Origin: Pedobacter ginsenosidimutans
GTDB taxonomy: Bacteria; Bacteroidota; Bacteroidia; Sphingobacteriales; Sphingobacteriaceae
Direction of reading: 5' to 3'
DNA length: 64,000 nt
Assembly (NCBI RefSeq): GCF_001442625.1
Contig: NZ_LMZQ01000004.1
Location: forward strand, 62,001 to 126,000
Made by a program: the position numbers and the translations under genes. The notes under the pieces were generated by a model that saw nothing but the letters and a program-made list of their open reading frames with translations, had not been told where the DNA came from and made no database searches. Positions 1 to 9,093 of this stretch are shown piece by piece. The number at the start of each line of letters is the position of its first letter. Positions within the stretch are counted from its first letter, which is position 1.

Positions 1-746
<746 letters not shown>

Positions 747-756
747 AATATAAAAA

Positions 757-787
757 AAAGCGAGTGTAAATACTCGCTTTTTTTTGT
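757..787 (+). terminator. Rho-independent terminator after pgi
   Basis: AGCGAGT (759-765) pairs with ACTCGCT (772-778) around a 6-base loop, followed by a run of eight or more T. It is preceded by A-rich sequence, so it could also work weakly on the other strand. Confidence 0.85.
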
Positions 788-912
788 TTAAATCCATAAT
801 TTAGGCCCATCCTTATTATTCTTCACGCTAGTGAAAAATCCAAATTAACTTATTAATGAAATAGTTGCTCGCTTTCGCCTTTGATTATTTCTAATCATTT
901 AAAAAACTACTA

Positions 913-973
913 ATGAAACCATCATTAGCATGCTATTCATCATAACAAAAAAACATGCTAATGATAGCTTCAT
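913..973. promoter_or_regulatory. Long inverted repeat upstream of the M16 peptidase genes
   Basis: ATCATTAGCATG (921-932) is repeated perfectly inverted as CATGCTAATGAT (954-965). The symmetry extends outward to 913 and 973 with two mismatches, giving arms of about 20 bases around a 21-base AT-rich centre. There is no T tract, so it is not an ordinary terminator. It ends 26 bases before the start at 1000, so it could be an operator or a structured 5' leader. Function is inferred only. Confidence 0.5.
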
Positions 974-999
974 AACCATTAAAAAACAATTATAAACTT

Positions 1000-2313
1000 A
1001 TGAAAAAAAGAATTCTTTTTGCTTTGGCTATTTCCAGTCTGTGCTTAAGTGCCTCTGCCCAAAAAGTACAGTTTACGGAATTCGACCTTGACAATGGCCT
1101 CCATGTCATTCTACACCAAGACAAAACCGCTCCAGTAGTTGCCGTTTCGGTAATGTATCATGTTGGGTCTAAAGATGAAGAAACCCAGCGTACAGGTTTT
1201 GCTCACTTTTTCGAACACTTATTATTCGAAGGTTCGGATAATATCAAAAAAGGTGAATTTATGAAATTAGTGAGCAGTAACGGCGGCCAGAACAATGCCA
1301 ATACTTCTCAAGACCGTACTTTTTATTATGAACTTTTTCCATCAAACCAGTTAGAACTGGGTCTATGGCTGGAAAGCGAAAGAATGTTACACCCGGTAAT
1401 TAACGAAAGTGGAGTAAAAACACAAAATGAAGTAGTAAAAGAAGAGAAACGTTTACGTATAGACAACTCCCCTTACGGAAAATTTACAGAGAAAATTTTC
1501 GGTCATTTGTTTGATGGCCATCCTTACCGCTGGCAGCCAATTGGTTCAATGGAGCACTTAGATGCTGCAAAATTGAGTGAATTTATTGCTTTCTTTAAAA
1601 AGTATTATGTGCCTAACAATGCGGTTTTAACCATTGCCGGCGATTTGGATATAGAGAAGACTAAAGCTTTAGTAAAATCATACTTTGCTGAAGTACCTAA
1701 AGGTGCACCAATTGTTCGTCAAGAATTCAAATTACCAGAAATCACCAAAGAAATTATCGATACGGCTTACGATGCCAATATCCAGATTCCAGCCATCTTC
1801 GCGGCTTACCGTGTACCAGGGATGAAGAGCAGAGAGAGCAAGGTTTTAGGGATGATCAGCTCTATTTTATCAGAAGGCGGAAGCTCGAGATTAAGTACTA
1901 AAATGGTCGATCAAAAGAAAACAGCATTACAGGTTGCTGCTTTTAACTATTCGCTTGAAGATTATGGCGCTTATATCACCTTGGCTTTACCCAATAAGAA
2001 TACACCGCTTAACGATTTATTAAAAGATATTGATGAAGAAGTTTTACGCCTTCAAACCGATTTAATTAGCGAAAGTGATTATAAAAAACTGCAGAATAAA
2101 TTCGAAAACAACTACGTGAGTGCAAACAGTAAAATGCTAGGTGTTGCCGAAAACCTGGCTGATGGTTATACTTTCCATGATAAGGATACAAACGATATCA
2201 ACAAGGAATTAGAGGTAATCAGATCAATCACCCGCGAGGAGATCAGAGATGTTGCTAAAAAATACCTGAACAAAAACCAAAGAGTTGTATTGTATTACTT
2301 ACCTAAGAAATAA
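1000..2313 (+). CDS. Secreted M16 family zinc metallopeptidase (catalytic member)
   Basis: 437 residues, starting with a signal peptide that ends near ASAQ (residue 21). The inverted zinc motif HxxEH is present as H69-F-F-E-H73, with the downstream Glu expected in the NEVVKEEKR segment around residue 145-150. This is the half-size M16B type (similar to PqqL or processing peptidase halves), with N- and C-terminal M16 domains. It probably degrades or processes peptides in the periplasm. The next gene, 32 bases downstream, encodes the partner type that lacks the zinc motif, so the two probably form a heterodimer like mitochondrial processing peptidase alpha and beta. A long inverted repeat lies just upstream. 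Confidence 0.92.
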   Translation: MKKRILFALAISSLCLSASAQKVQFTEFDLDNGLHVILHQDKTAPVVAVSVMYHVGSKDEETQRTGFAHFFEHLLFEGSDNIKKGEFMKLVSSNGGQNNANTSQDRTFYYELFPSNQLELGLWLESERMLHPVINESGVKTQNEVVKEEKRLRIDNSPYGKFTEKIFGHLFDGHPYRWQPIGSMEHLDAAKLSEFIAFFKKYYVPNNAVLTIAGDLDIEKTKALVKSYFAEVPKGAPIVRQEFKLPEITKEIIDTAYDANIQIPAIFAAYRVPGMKSRESKVLGMISSILSEGGSSRLSTKMVDQKKTALQVAAFNYSLEDYGAYITLALPNKNTPLNDLLKDIDEEVLRLQTDLISESDYKKLQNKFENNYVSANSKMLGVAENLADGYTFHDKDTNDINKELEVIRSITREEIRDVAKKYLNKNQRVVLYYLPKK

Positions 2314-2345
2314 GCTGATCGCTTTTCATTTTAATTATTAAAAAC

Positions 2346-4424
2346 ATGAAGAAATTATTCATTATAGCTGCAGTTTCCTTATTGGCTCAAGGTATTTCAG
2401 CACAAACAATAGACCGAAGCCACAAACCAAAACCTGGCCCGGCACCCGTTATCACCGTTGGCGATCCTGTGATTTATAAATTAGCAAACGGTATTACTGT
2501 TTTAGTGGTAGAAAACCATAAACTACCAAAAGTATCGGCAAGTTATAGCATCGACGCAGGTCCTATTACCGAAGGCGCAAAAGCAGGCGTAGTAGGCTTG
2601 ATGGGCAGTATGCTGAACGAAGGAACCACAACTAAGACAAAAGCACAATTTGATGAAGCAGTAGATCAGCTAGGTGCCGATGTAAGTGCAGGGGCTAATG
2701 GGGGCTCTGCTTCTGCTTTAACCCGTTATTTCCCTCAGGCATTTGCTTTAATGGCGGAGAGTATCCGTAAACCTGCTTTTCCTGCAGAATCTTTCGAAAA
2801 ACTAAAATCGCAAACCATTACCGGATTAAAATCTAACGAGAAAAGTGCGAAAGCCATTTCAGCACGTGTGGTAAATGCATTGGCTTATGGTAAAAACCAT
2901 CCGTATGGAGAGTTTGAAACGGAGGCTTCTATTACAGGCATTACTTTAGACGACGTGAAAGCAGCTTATAAGAAATACATTACCCCATCAAGAGGTTATT
3001 TAACTTTTGTTGGTGATATTAAACCAGAAGCAGCCAAAGCCTTAGCAGAGAAAGCCTTTGGCGATTGGAAAGGAACTGCCTTAACTTTACCGGTACTTAC
3101 TAAAGTTGCTAATCCTGCCAAAACTGAAGTTGACATCATAAATGTGAGCAATGCTGTTCAATCTGAAATTACAGTTGTGAACTTAATCGACCTGCCAATG
3201 AGCAGCCCAGATTATTTCCCGGTTTTATTGGCAAACCAGATTCTAGGTGGTGGTGGCGAATCGAGATTATTTGATAATCTCCGCGAGAAACATGGCTTTA
3301 CTTATGGTGCATACTCAAGCACAGGTTCTGGCCGTTTCCAATCTAAATTTTCGGCCAATGCAGCTGTTAGAAATGAAAAAGTTGATAGTGCAGTGGTAGA
3401 ATTTTTAAGAGAAATTAACACTATCCGCACGACCAAGGTGACCGCTGACGAATTACAGAATGCGAAAAATCTTTTCAATGGATCGTTTGCACTGGGCTTA
3501 GAAAATCCGGCACGTACTGCAGGTTTTGCAAGCAATATCTTAATTAATAACTTACCTAAAGATTTTTACCGCACTTATTTACAAAAGATTAATGCCGTAA
3601 CAACCGATGATATTTTAAGGGTAACTAAAAAATACTTTAACCATGATAATACACGTATTGTTATTGTAGGTAAAACTGATGCCTTTGCAACAGGCTTGAC
3701 CAAAGCAGGTTTTAAAACACAGCTTTATGATAACTATGCGAATGCGGTTAAAGCAACCGAAACTGCTGCTGTACCAACAGCTGCACCTGCAGAAATTATC
3801 AAAAACTACATTAAGGCGATTGGTGGTGAAGAAGCTATTAAAAAAATCACTTCATTACAGCAAAATGGTGAAATGGAAATGCAAGGTCAAAAGCTTACGG
3901 TTACCATTAAAAACATGGCGCCTAACTTAAGCAGCATGGAAATTTCCATGGGCGGCCAAACGGCAATGAAACAGGTTTACAATGGTAAAACAGGTTACGC
4001 GATGCAGATGGGCCAAAAGGCTGAATTAACTGGCGATGACCTGGCTGAAAAGAAAGATGATAAAGGTTATGGTAGTCAAGTGTACTACGCAACTGATGGA
4101 ACGAAAATTGAAGCAGCTGGAACAGCCAAGGTAGGTACTGCTGATGCATTTAAATTAAATATTACTTCTCCATCGGGCAAAAAGAAAACTGAATATTACG
4201 ACACCAAATCAGGCCTACTTTTAAAAGAGGAGAGTACCACTACCAAAGGCGGAGCTGAAATTAGCGAGTCTGTGGAATATTCAAACTACAAAAAAGTTGG
4301 TGATGTGTTATTTCCGTTTACCTTAACTCAATCGGTAGCAACTCCGCAAGGCGCTCAGGAGTTTTCAGTTGTAATTAAAGACATTAAAATTAATCCGCCA
4401 TTAAAAGCCGAAGATTTTAACTAA
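2346..4424 (+). CDS. Secreted M16 family protein without zinc motif, with a C-terminal LolA-like domain
   Basis: 692 residues with a signal peptide (cleavage near GISAQ, residue 20). Residues about 45-465 are two M16 domains, but the zinc motif is absent: the equivalent place reads GLMGSMLNEG. The region SRLFDNLREKHGFTYGAYS carries the Arg/Tyr pair that substrate-binding M16 subunits keep. Residues about 480-692 form an extra domain, starting EIIKNYIKAIGGEEAI, that resembles outer-membrane lipoprotein-sorting or LolA-like beta domains. Co-transcribed with the active partner upstream (32-base gap). Known families pair one active and one inactive M16 chain; that this pair does so is inference. 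A terminator follows. Confidence 0.88.
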   Translation: MKKLFIIAAVSLLAQGISAQTIDRSHKPKPGPAPVITVGDPVIYKLANGITVLVVENHKLPKVSASYSIDAGPITEGAKAGVVGLMGSMLNEGTTTKTKAQFDEAVDQLGADVSAGANGGSASALTRYFPQAFALMAESIRKPAFPAESFEKLKSQTITGLKSNEKSAKAISARVVNALAYGKNHPYGEFETEASITGITLDDVKAAYKKYITPSRGYLTFVGDIKPEAAKALAEKAFGDWKGTALTLPVLTKVANPAKTEVDIINVSNAVQSEITVVNLIDLPMSSPDYFPVLLANQILGGGGESRLFDNLREKHGFTYGAYSSTGSGRFQSKFSANAAVRNEKVDSAVVEFLREINTIRTTKVTADELQNAKNLFNGSFALGLENPARTAGFASNILINNLPKDFYRTYLQKINAVTTDDILRVTKKYFNHDNTRIVIVGKTDAFATGLTKAGFKTQLYDNYANAVKATETAAVPTAAPAEIIKNYIKAIGGEEAIKKITSLQQNGEMEMQGQKLTVTIKNMAPNLSSMEISMGGQTAMKQVYNGKTGYAMQMGQKAELTGDDLAEKKDDKGYGSQVYYATDGTKIEAAGTAKVGTADAFKLNITSPSGKKKTEYYDTKSGLLLKEESTTTKGGAEISESVEYSNYKKVGDVLFPFTLTQSVATPQGAQEFSVVIKDIKINPPLKAEDFN

Positions 4425-4445
4425 GTTTTAGATAGAATTTATCTC

Positions 4446-4483
4446 GAAAGCCGTCCTGATGTAAAATCGGGGCGGCTTTTTTT
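4446..4483 (+). terminator. Rho-independent terminator after the M16 pair
   Basis: AAAGCCGTCC (from 4448) pairs with GGGGCGGCTTT (to about 4480) around a short loop, followed by TTTTTATTTTTTTTT. The stem contains one G-T wobble. Confidence 0.85.
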
Positions 4484-4627
4484 ATTTTTTTTTATTGCAG
4501 GCAACCAATTTTAAAAAGCTTACGTATCGATTAAGATTTCAACAGAAATTTCATTTAAAAACCACTGCCAATACAAAAACAGCAATGATTCTTAAATAAA
4601 CAAAACTTAAACTTAAAAAATTCGGAT

Positions 4628-4762
4628 ATGACTGCTAAAAAACAAGTTATCGCGATTTTATTCGCTGCATTCCTGATCATGTTATGCATTTCCGTAAAGG
4701 CAAAAGGCAATTCAGTCCTCATTAACAAAATTTTAGCTGTTTCGCTTACCAATCGACTGTGA
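4628..4762 (+). CDS. Possible small secreted or membrane peptide (44 aa)
   Basis: ATG at 4628 opens a 44-codon frame ending TGA at 4760-4762. The product begins MTAKKQ, then has a hydrophobic stretch VIAILFAAFLIMLCISV followed by KAKGNS, which looks like a signal peptide or a single membrane segment. It ends 47 bases before the cytochrome c-like lipoprotein start and has the same orientation, so it could be the first gene of that cluster. No family is recognised and the coding evidence is only the signal-like composition. Confidence 0.4.
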   Translation: MTAKKQVIAILFAAFLIMLCISVKAKGNSVLINKILAVSLTNRL

Positions 4763-4809
4763 TTATCAAGAAATCTATCTTTTACAAAATTAATTTAAAC
4801 AAAAACCTT

Positions 4810-5178
4810 ATGAAAAAACAAAATTCAATTTTTTTACTAGCCGCACTCACTGCTTTACTTTTTGCCTGCTCAAAAAAACAAGCAGAGGAAATAAAACCCG
4901 AAACACCAACACCAAATGGTCCAACACCTGTAACCACTGCGAATGTAACCTACTCAAATTTTGCCGGGGCATTGTTTCAAACCAAATGTAACAGCTGTCA
5001 TGGCCCTAATGGGGGAATGAAGGCGGTATGGGCATTGAATGGTTTAGCCTCTATAAAAAATGATGCACGTGTAGCTAATTCAGTTTTGGTTACCAGAACA
5101 ATGCCCAGAGGCGGTTCTTTAACCGCGAGCGAAAGAGAATTATTACAGGCCTGGGTTGATAAAGGTATGCCAGAATAA
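4810..5178 (+). CDS. Small c-type cytochrome domain lipoprotein
   Basis: From the ATG at 4810 the product is 122 residues: signal peptide with lipobox LLFACS, a Pro/Thr-rich linker (KPETPTPNGPTP), then a cytochrome c domain with the haem motif CNSCH and a probable axial Met in TRTMPRG. An in-frame ATG at 4759 would put 17 polar residues in front of the signal peptide, so the later start is preferred. The spacing CxxCH to Met and the C-terminal LLQAWVDKGMPE match single-haem cytochromes of Bacteroidota. It would sit on the periplasmic side of a membrane and carry electrons. It is followed by the YceI-like gene (57-base gap) and the DUF5777 barrel gene, a probable operon. Confidence 0.85.
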   Translation: MKKQNSIFLLAALTALLFACSKKQAEEIKPETPTPNGPTPVTTANVTYSNFAGALFQTKCNSCHGPNGGMKAVWALNGLASIKNDARVANSVLVTRTMPRGGSLTASERELLQAWVDKGMPE

Positions 5179-5235
5179 TAAATAAGGATTAACGCTGATC
5201 AAGATGGTTCCATAAAAATTTAAATAAATACACCA

Positions 5236-5778
5236 ATGCAAAAACTACTTTTCACCTTAATAGCCCTGTTATTATGCACAGGTATAAAAGCGCAGATATG
5301 GGTAAGTAAAAACGTAACTTCTTCATTTTTCTCTTCAACACCTGTTGAAGATATCGATGCGTTAAGCAAAACAGGCGCTTCGGCCCTCAACATCAAAACC
5401 AACGATATTATTTTCAAAATCAACAATACTTCTTTTCAATTTAAGAAAAAGTTGATGCAGGAGCATTTTAACGAAAACTATATCGAAAGCGATAAATACC
5501 CAACTTCAGATTTCAAAGGAAAAATTATAGAACAGATTGATTTTTCAAAACCAGGTACCTATCCAATCACCGTAAAAGGAAATCTGCAAATCCATGGAGT
5601 TACCAAAGAATATCAGGTGAAAGGTTCTCTGGTTATCACAGCTGATGAGGTAAAGGCTACTTCGGCTTTTAATGTAAAACTTGCTGATCACGACATCAAA
5701 ATTCCAACAATTGTTTTCAAACAAATTGCCGAAACCATACAGGTAAAAATGACGGCTACTTATCAACCTAAAAAATAA
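5236..5778 (+). CDS. YceI-like periplasmic protein
   Basis: 180 residues with a signal peptide (cleavage near IKAQ). The rest has the YceI/lipocalin-like pattern: QFKKKLMQEHFNENYIESDKYP, TSDFKGKI, a mid-protein PITVKGNLQIHGVTKEY segment and a final IQVKMTATYQ strand. YceI proteins bind isoprenoid-like molecules such as polyprenyl quinones in a beta barrel, and the ligand here is unknown. It starts 57 bases after the cytochrome c gene and ends 6 bases before the next gene, so the three are probably one transcript. Confidence 0.85.
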   Translation: MQKLLFTLIALLLCTGIKAQIWVSKNVTSSFFSSTPVEDIDALSKTGASALNIKTNDIIFKINNTSFQFKKKLMQEHFNENYIESDKYPTSDFKGKIIEQIDFSKPGTYPITVKGNLQIHGVTKEYQVKGSLVITADEVKATSAFNVKLADHDIKIPTIVFKQIAETIQVKMTATYQPKK

Positions 5779-5784
5779 AACCTT

Positions 5785-6732
5785 ATGAAATATCATCTAA
5801 AATCACTTTTATACTTGTTTGTCCTTTGTCTACCAATAGTTGCTTCTGCACAGGATTCGCTTGAAAATGCATTGCAGATGCCTGTAGAAAAAAAGAATGT
5901 AAAGGCCACATTTAAAGCAACCAAACTCATTAACATACAAACCAATGAAACCATTTACAAAAATGAACTGGATTTCAGGGTAGACCACCGGTTTGGAGAT
6001 ATTGCCGGATCTGGCGGCGGGATTAAAAACTTTTTCGGCCTGGATCAATCTACCGATATCCGAATAGGTTTTGAATATGGAATCAGCGATAAACTTTCTG
6101 TAGGCTTAGCCAGGGCAAAAGGCGCCGGAGTTGTAACACAATTGTATGAAGGAAACTTAAAATACCGGTTGCTGGAACAAACAGATGACGAAAAAATACC
6201 CGTAGCGGTAACATTGTTTGGCAGTACAACCATTGCAGCCGTAAAGGCTTCAACTGATCCAACAGCGGTAAATGCTTACAGCAAATTTCAAGATCGTTTG
6301 ACCTATGTGGTGCAAGCGGTAATTGCGCGTAAATTTAATTCGAACTTCTCGATGCTGGTTATGCCATCATACATACACCGCAACTTTACCGTTTTTGGCG
6401 ATCAGAACGATATGCTTGCACTGTCGGTTGGTGGGCGTATCAAGATCACTAAACGGATGGCTTTTGTTGCCGACTATACTATTCCATTCAGGGATAAAGA
6501 TAAAAAAGCCTACCTCGAAAGCACATTGGGAACGCAATATTACAAGACACTTGGTGCCGGACTGGAATTTGAAACCGGAGGTCATATTTTCCACCTTAAT
6601 TTTACCAATGCCACGGCTATACAGGAGTCGCAATTTATTACCGATACCAATACCTCCTGGCTTAAGGGACAATACCGTTGGGGTTTTAGCATCGCCCGTA
6701 GATTTTCTTTTGATAAGAAGAAAGCAAAATAA
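5785..6732 (+). CDS. DUF5777 family outer-membrane beta-barrel protein
   Basis: 315 residues. A signal peptide ends near ASAQ, then comes a series of alternating amphipathic strands (ELDFRVDHRFGDIAGSGGG, STDIRIGFEYGISDKLSVGLAR, RFSFDKKKAK at the end) typical of DUF5777. Proteins of this family are predicted outer-membrane barrels of unknown function. It follows the YceI-like gene by 6 bases, so the cluster encodes a lipoprotein cytochrome, a lipid or quinone binder and a barrel. This combination suggests a shared envelope redox or transport task, but that is inference from neighbourhood. Confidence 0.82.
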   Translation: MKYHLKSLLYLFVLCLPIVASAQDSLENALQMPVEKKNVKATFKATKLINIQTNETIYKNELDFRVDHRFGDIAGSGGGIKNFFGLDQSTDIRIGFEYGISDKLSVGLARAKGAGVVTQLYEGNLKYRLLEQTDDEKIPVAVTLFGSTTIAAVKASTDPTAVNAYSKFQDRLTYVVQAVIARKFNSNFSMLVMPSYIHRNFTVFGDQNDMLALSVGGRIKITKRMAFVADYTIPFRDKDKKAYLESTLGTQYYKTLGAGLEFETGGHIFHLNFTNATAIQESQFITDTNTSWLKGQYRWGFSIARRFSFDKKKAK

Positions 6733-6772
6733 TCAAACTTATAACAAACGATTAAGTTTTGTTTTTAAGGGT

Positions 6773-6804
6773 AAGCAGTATCGTAATTGGTACTGCTTTT
6801 TTTT
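6773..6804 (+). terminator. Terminator between convergent DUF5777 and permease genes
   Basis: AAGCAGTA (6773-6780) pairs with TACTGCTT (6791-6798), followed by TTTTTT. It lies between convergent genes that end at 6732 and 6815. The 5' flank lacks an A run, so it acts mainly on the forward strand. Confidence 0.8.
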
Positions 6805-6814
6805 ATGATAATGA

Positions 6815-7957
6815 TTAAACGGTTACATTCTGCCCTTTTACATCAAATGCATCACGTAAGCCTATGGCCAGCACATTAAAGGCATAAACCGTAAACATAA
6901 TGGCTAAACCGGGCAAAACCGCTAAGTAGGCTGCATCCATAATAATATATCCATAATGTTCTTTAATCATGCTCCCCCAGCTTGGCATAGGTGGTTGAGC
7001 GCCAAAGCCCAAAAAGCTTAACCCTGTTTCCAGCAATATGGCTGAGGCAAAATTAGATGAGGCAACAACCAAAATTGGCCCCGCGATGTTTGGTAATATA
7101 TGTCTGATAATGGTTCTGCTCGTACTAAAACCCAAAGCTCTTGCGGCCTCCACAAATTCGACTTCTTTTAAAGCCATTACCTGCCCGCGTACTAACCTTG
7201 CTACATCTACCCAGGTTGACAAGCCTACCGCAATAAAAATCTGCCAGAAACCCTTGCCTAAAGCGAATGATATGGCAATTACCAGCAGTAAGGAGGGTAA
7301 TGACCAAACTACATTCATAAACCAACTGATGGCTGCATCTACGCGACCACCAAAATAGCCAGCAATGGCTCCTAAACTCACGCCAATAAAAAGAGAGATT
7401 AGAACGGCCATTAAACCTACAGATAACGAAACTCTGATACCTAAAATCAACCGGCTTAATAAATCACGTCCGTAAATATCTGTGCCCAAAATATACGTGC
7501 GTGTATAGATGTTATTTTCTTTGAAAAGAGCTTGTGGTGTTCCTGTTTTTGAAGGTAAAACACAACTTGGACACAAATCTTTCAGTTCGTATCTGGTTTC
7601 CTTGGCTTTTTCATCCTCGCCAATATATTCCTGTACAAGAACATCTTTACCTTTTATCTTATAAGAAGTAATCGGGATGCCTTTAAACGTTGATGTTTGC
7701 CCGTTTAACATTCTTTCGAAAAAGTTAAGCTTTTCTACTTTCGGGTTCCTACTGACAATTAAAAACGTAAATCTACTTCCGGGTTTCTTTTTGTTTAACT
7801 GGAGAATCTGAACATTCGCATTTGGAGAATCATCGGGCATAATTAAATAACCCAAAATACCCATAACCATCAAAAGTAAAATAAAGACAAATCCGCCGAA
7901 GGCAAATTTATTCCGTTTAAACTTTAACCATACTTTTTTTGATGGGCTATTATCCAT
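6815..7957 (-). CDS. OppC/DppC-type ABC transporter permease
   Basis: 380 residues. The N-terminal OppC_N segment (KVWLKFKRNKFAFGGFVF) and first membrane helix are followed by a long extracytoplasmic part (about residues 45-155, with CPSC at about 130). The core has about five further helices and the coupling-loop motif EAARALGFSTSRTIIRHILPN typical of peptide or nickel permeases. The usual partners (OppB, ATPase, binding protein) are not in this window. Its start codon shares bases with the stop of the upstream glycosyltransferase (TAATG), so the two are translationally coupled. The likely substrate is a peptide, but the sequence does not show which one. Confidence 0.88.
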   Translation of the reverse strand: MDNSPSKKVWLKFKRNKFAFGGFVFILLLMVMGILGYLIMPDDSPNANVQILQLNKKKPGSRFTFLIVSRNPKVEKLNFFERMLNGQTSTFKGIPITSYKIKGKDVLVQEYIGEDEKAKETRYELKDLCPSCVLPSKTGTPQALFKENNIYTRTYILGTDIYGRDLLSRLILGIRVSLSVGLMAVLISLFIGVSLGAIAGYFGGRVDAAISWFMNVVWSLPSLLLVIAISFALGKGFWQIFIAVGLSTWVDVARLVRGQVMALKEVEFVEAARALGFSTSRTIIRHILPNIAGPILVVASSNFASAILLETGLSFLGFGAQPPMPSWGSMIKEHYGYIIMDAAYLAVLPGLAIMFTVYAFNVLAIGLRDAFDVKGQNVTV

Positions 7958-9093
7958 TATCTAACCATTCTGCCTTTCCAATTGTATTTTCCACTGTTTC
8001 CAGCAATGCCGATGTAAACCATATAAAGTACGTGCAGCACATTTAAAACAGGGATCAAAATGAGTAAACTGCGCCTTTTGGCAAAGCCGGTTACATCCCA
8101 TAAAAATAAGGTTTCTAAAACCATTTTAACCAATAGTTGATAAAATGTGATGGTCAAAAAACCTGGAATAAAAAGCCCTGTAATAAAGTTTGCCAGAATA
8201 GTGAGGTTAAAGATCCAAATCAGAACCCCTAATACGATAATGGCCTTATTTTTATAACGGGTACTTTTCGAAGCCCAACGTTTCCGTTGCTGAATAAATG
8301 CGCCCAAGGTTTCTTTTGCATGCGTATACACAATGGCTTCTCTATTTTTGAGAAAACCGATCTGATCAGGGTACTTGGCAGCAATTTTATGCAACAGTAG
8401 CTCGTCATCGCCCGAAGCCAGATCATCTATGCCCTGAAAGCCACCAACTTCATAAAAGGTTGTTTTCTCGTAAGCCAAATTTGCTCCATTACAGGTTGAG
8501 GGTTCCTTATTGCCAATAGTAGAGGCCCCCAAACCGATCAGGTATAGAAATTCTAACGATTGCAGGCGCTCAAAGAAACTTTTCTCCTGGAAATAGGCTA
8601 CCGGAGAGGAGATCATTTTATAATTTTTCTGCTCATATAGGTTTACAATAGTAGCGAGCCAATCTACACCCATTCTGCAATCGGCATCGGTGGTGATAAT
8701 CAGATCGCCAGAACAAGTTCCTATTGCAGTTTGTATAGCCTTTTTTTTGTATGAATTCAACGCCCTATCTTCATTCAGTTTGATCAGTTTCACATTCCGG
8801 TCTGCATAACTCAACACAATTTCTGCCGTACGATCGGTAGAATGGTCGTCGATAATAATAATTTCAGTTAAAACCTTAGGGTACTGCTGTGCAACAAGGT
8901 CATCGATGGTTTTAGTAATATTAGCTTCCTCATCCCTTGCGGCAACAATGATAGAAACTTTGGTTTGTGGATCGGATTTTTGCGGAGTAAAATAAACCAG
9001 GTTATGCCATCCTCTGATAAAATTAAGGACTAAAAAACCATAGATTAAGGTTAAAGCAGCAGATACTAGACTAATTAGATTTAAGATTTCCAA
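7957..9093 (-). CDS. Family 2 glycosyltransferase, membrane-anchored
   Basis: 378 residues: an N-terminal membrane helix, then a GT-A fold with VSIIVAARDEEANI, IIIDDHSTD and TTDADCRM (the DxD-type metal site). QQRKRW (QxxRW) is found near residue 265, and two or three C-terminal membrane helices follow. This resembles processive or lipid-linked sugar transferases (cellulose synthase or dolichol-phosphate type). It overlaps the upstream UPF0104-type gene by 23 bases and is coupled to the downstream permease by TAATG. The neighbours suggest building or moving a lipid-linked glycan; donor and acceptor are unknown. Confidence 0.88.
   Translation of the reverse strand: MEILNLISLVSAALTLIYGFLVLNFIRGWHNLVYFTPQKSDPQTKVSIIVAARDEEANITKTIDDLVAQQYPKVLTEIIIIDDHSTDRTAEIVLSYADRNVKLIKLNEDRALNSYKKKAIQTAIGTCSGDLIITTDADCRMGVDWLATIVNLYEQKNYKMISSPVAYFQEKSFFERLQSLEFLYLIGLGASTIGNKEPSTCNGANLAYEKTTFYEVGGFQGIDDLASGDDELLLHKIAAKYPDQIGFLKNREAIVYTHAKETLGAFIQQRKRWASKSTRYKNKAIIVLGVLIWIFNLTILANFITGLFIPGFLTITFYQLLVKMVLETLFLWDVTGFAKRRSLLILIPVLNVLHVLYMVYIGIAGNSGKYNWKGRMVR

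Noticed and set aside
6323-6808. 161-codon frame overlapping the DUF5777 gene
   Set aside because: Out of frame with a well-supported barrel gene; its sequence is rich in Trp, Arg and Pro without structure.
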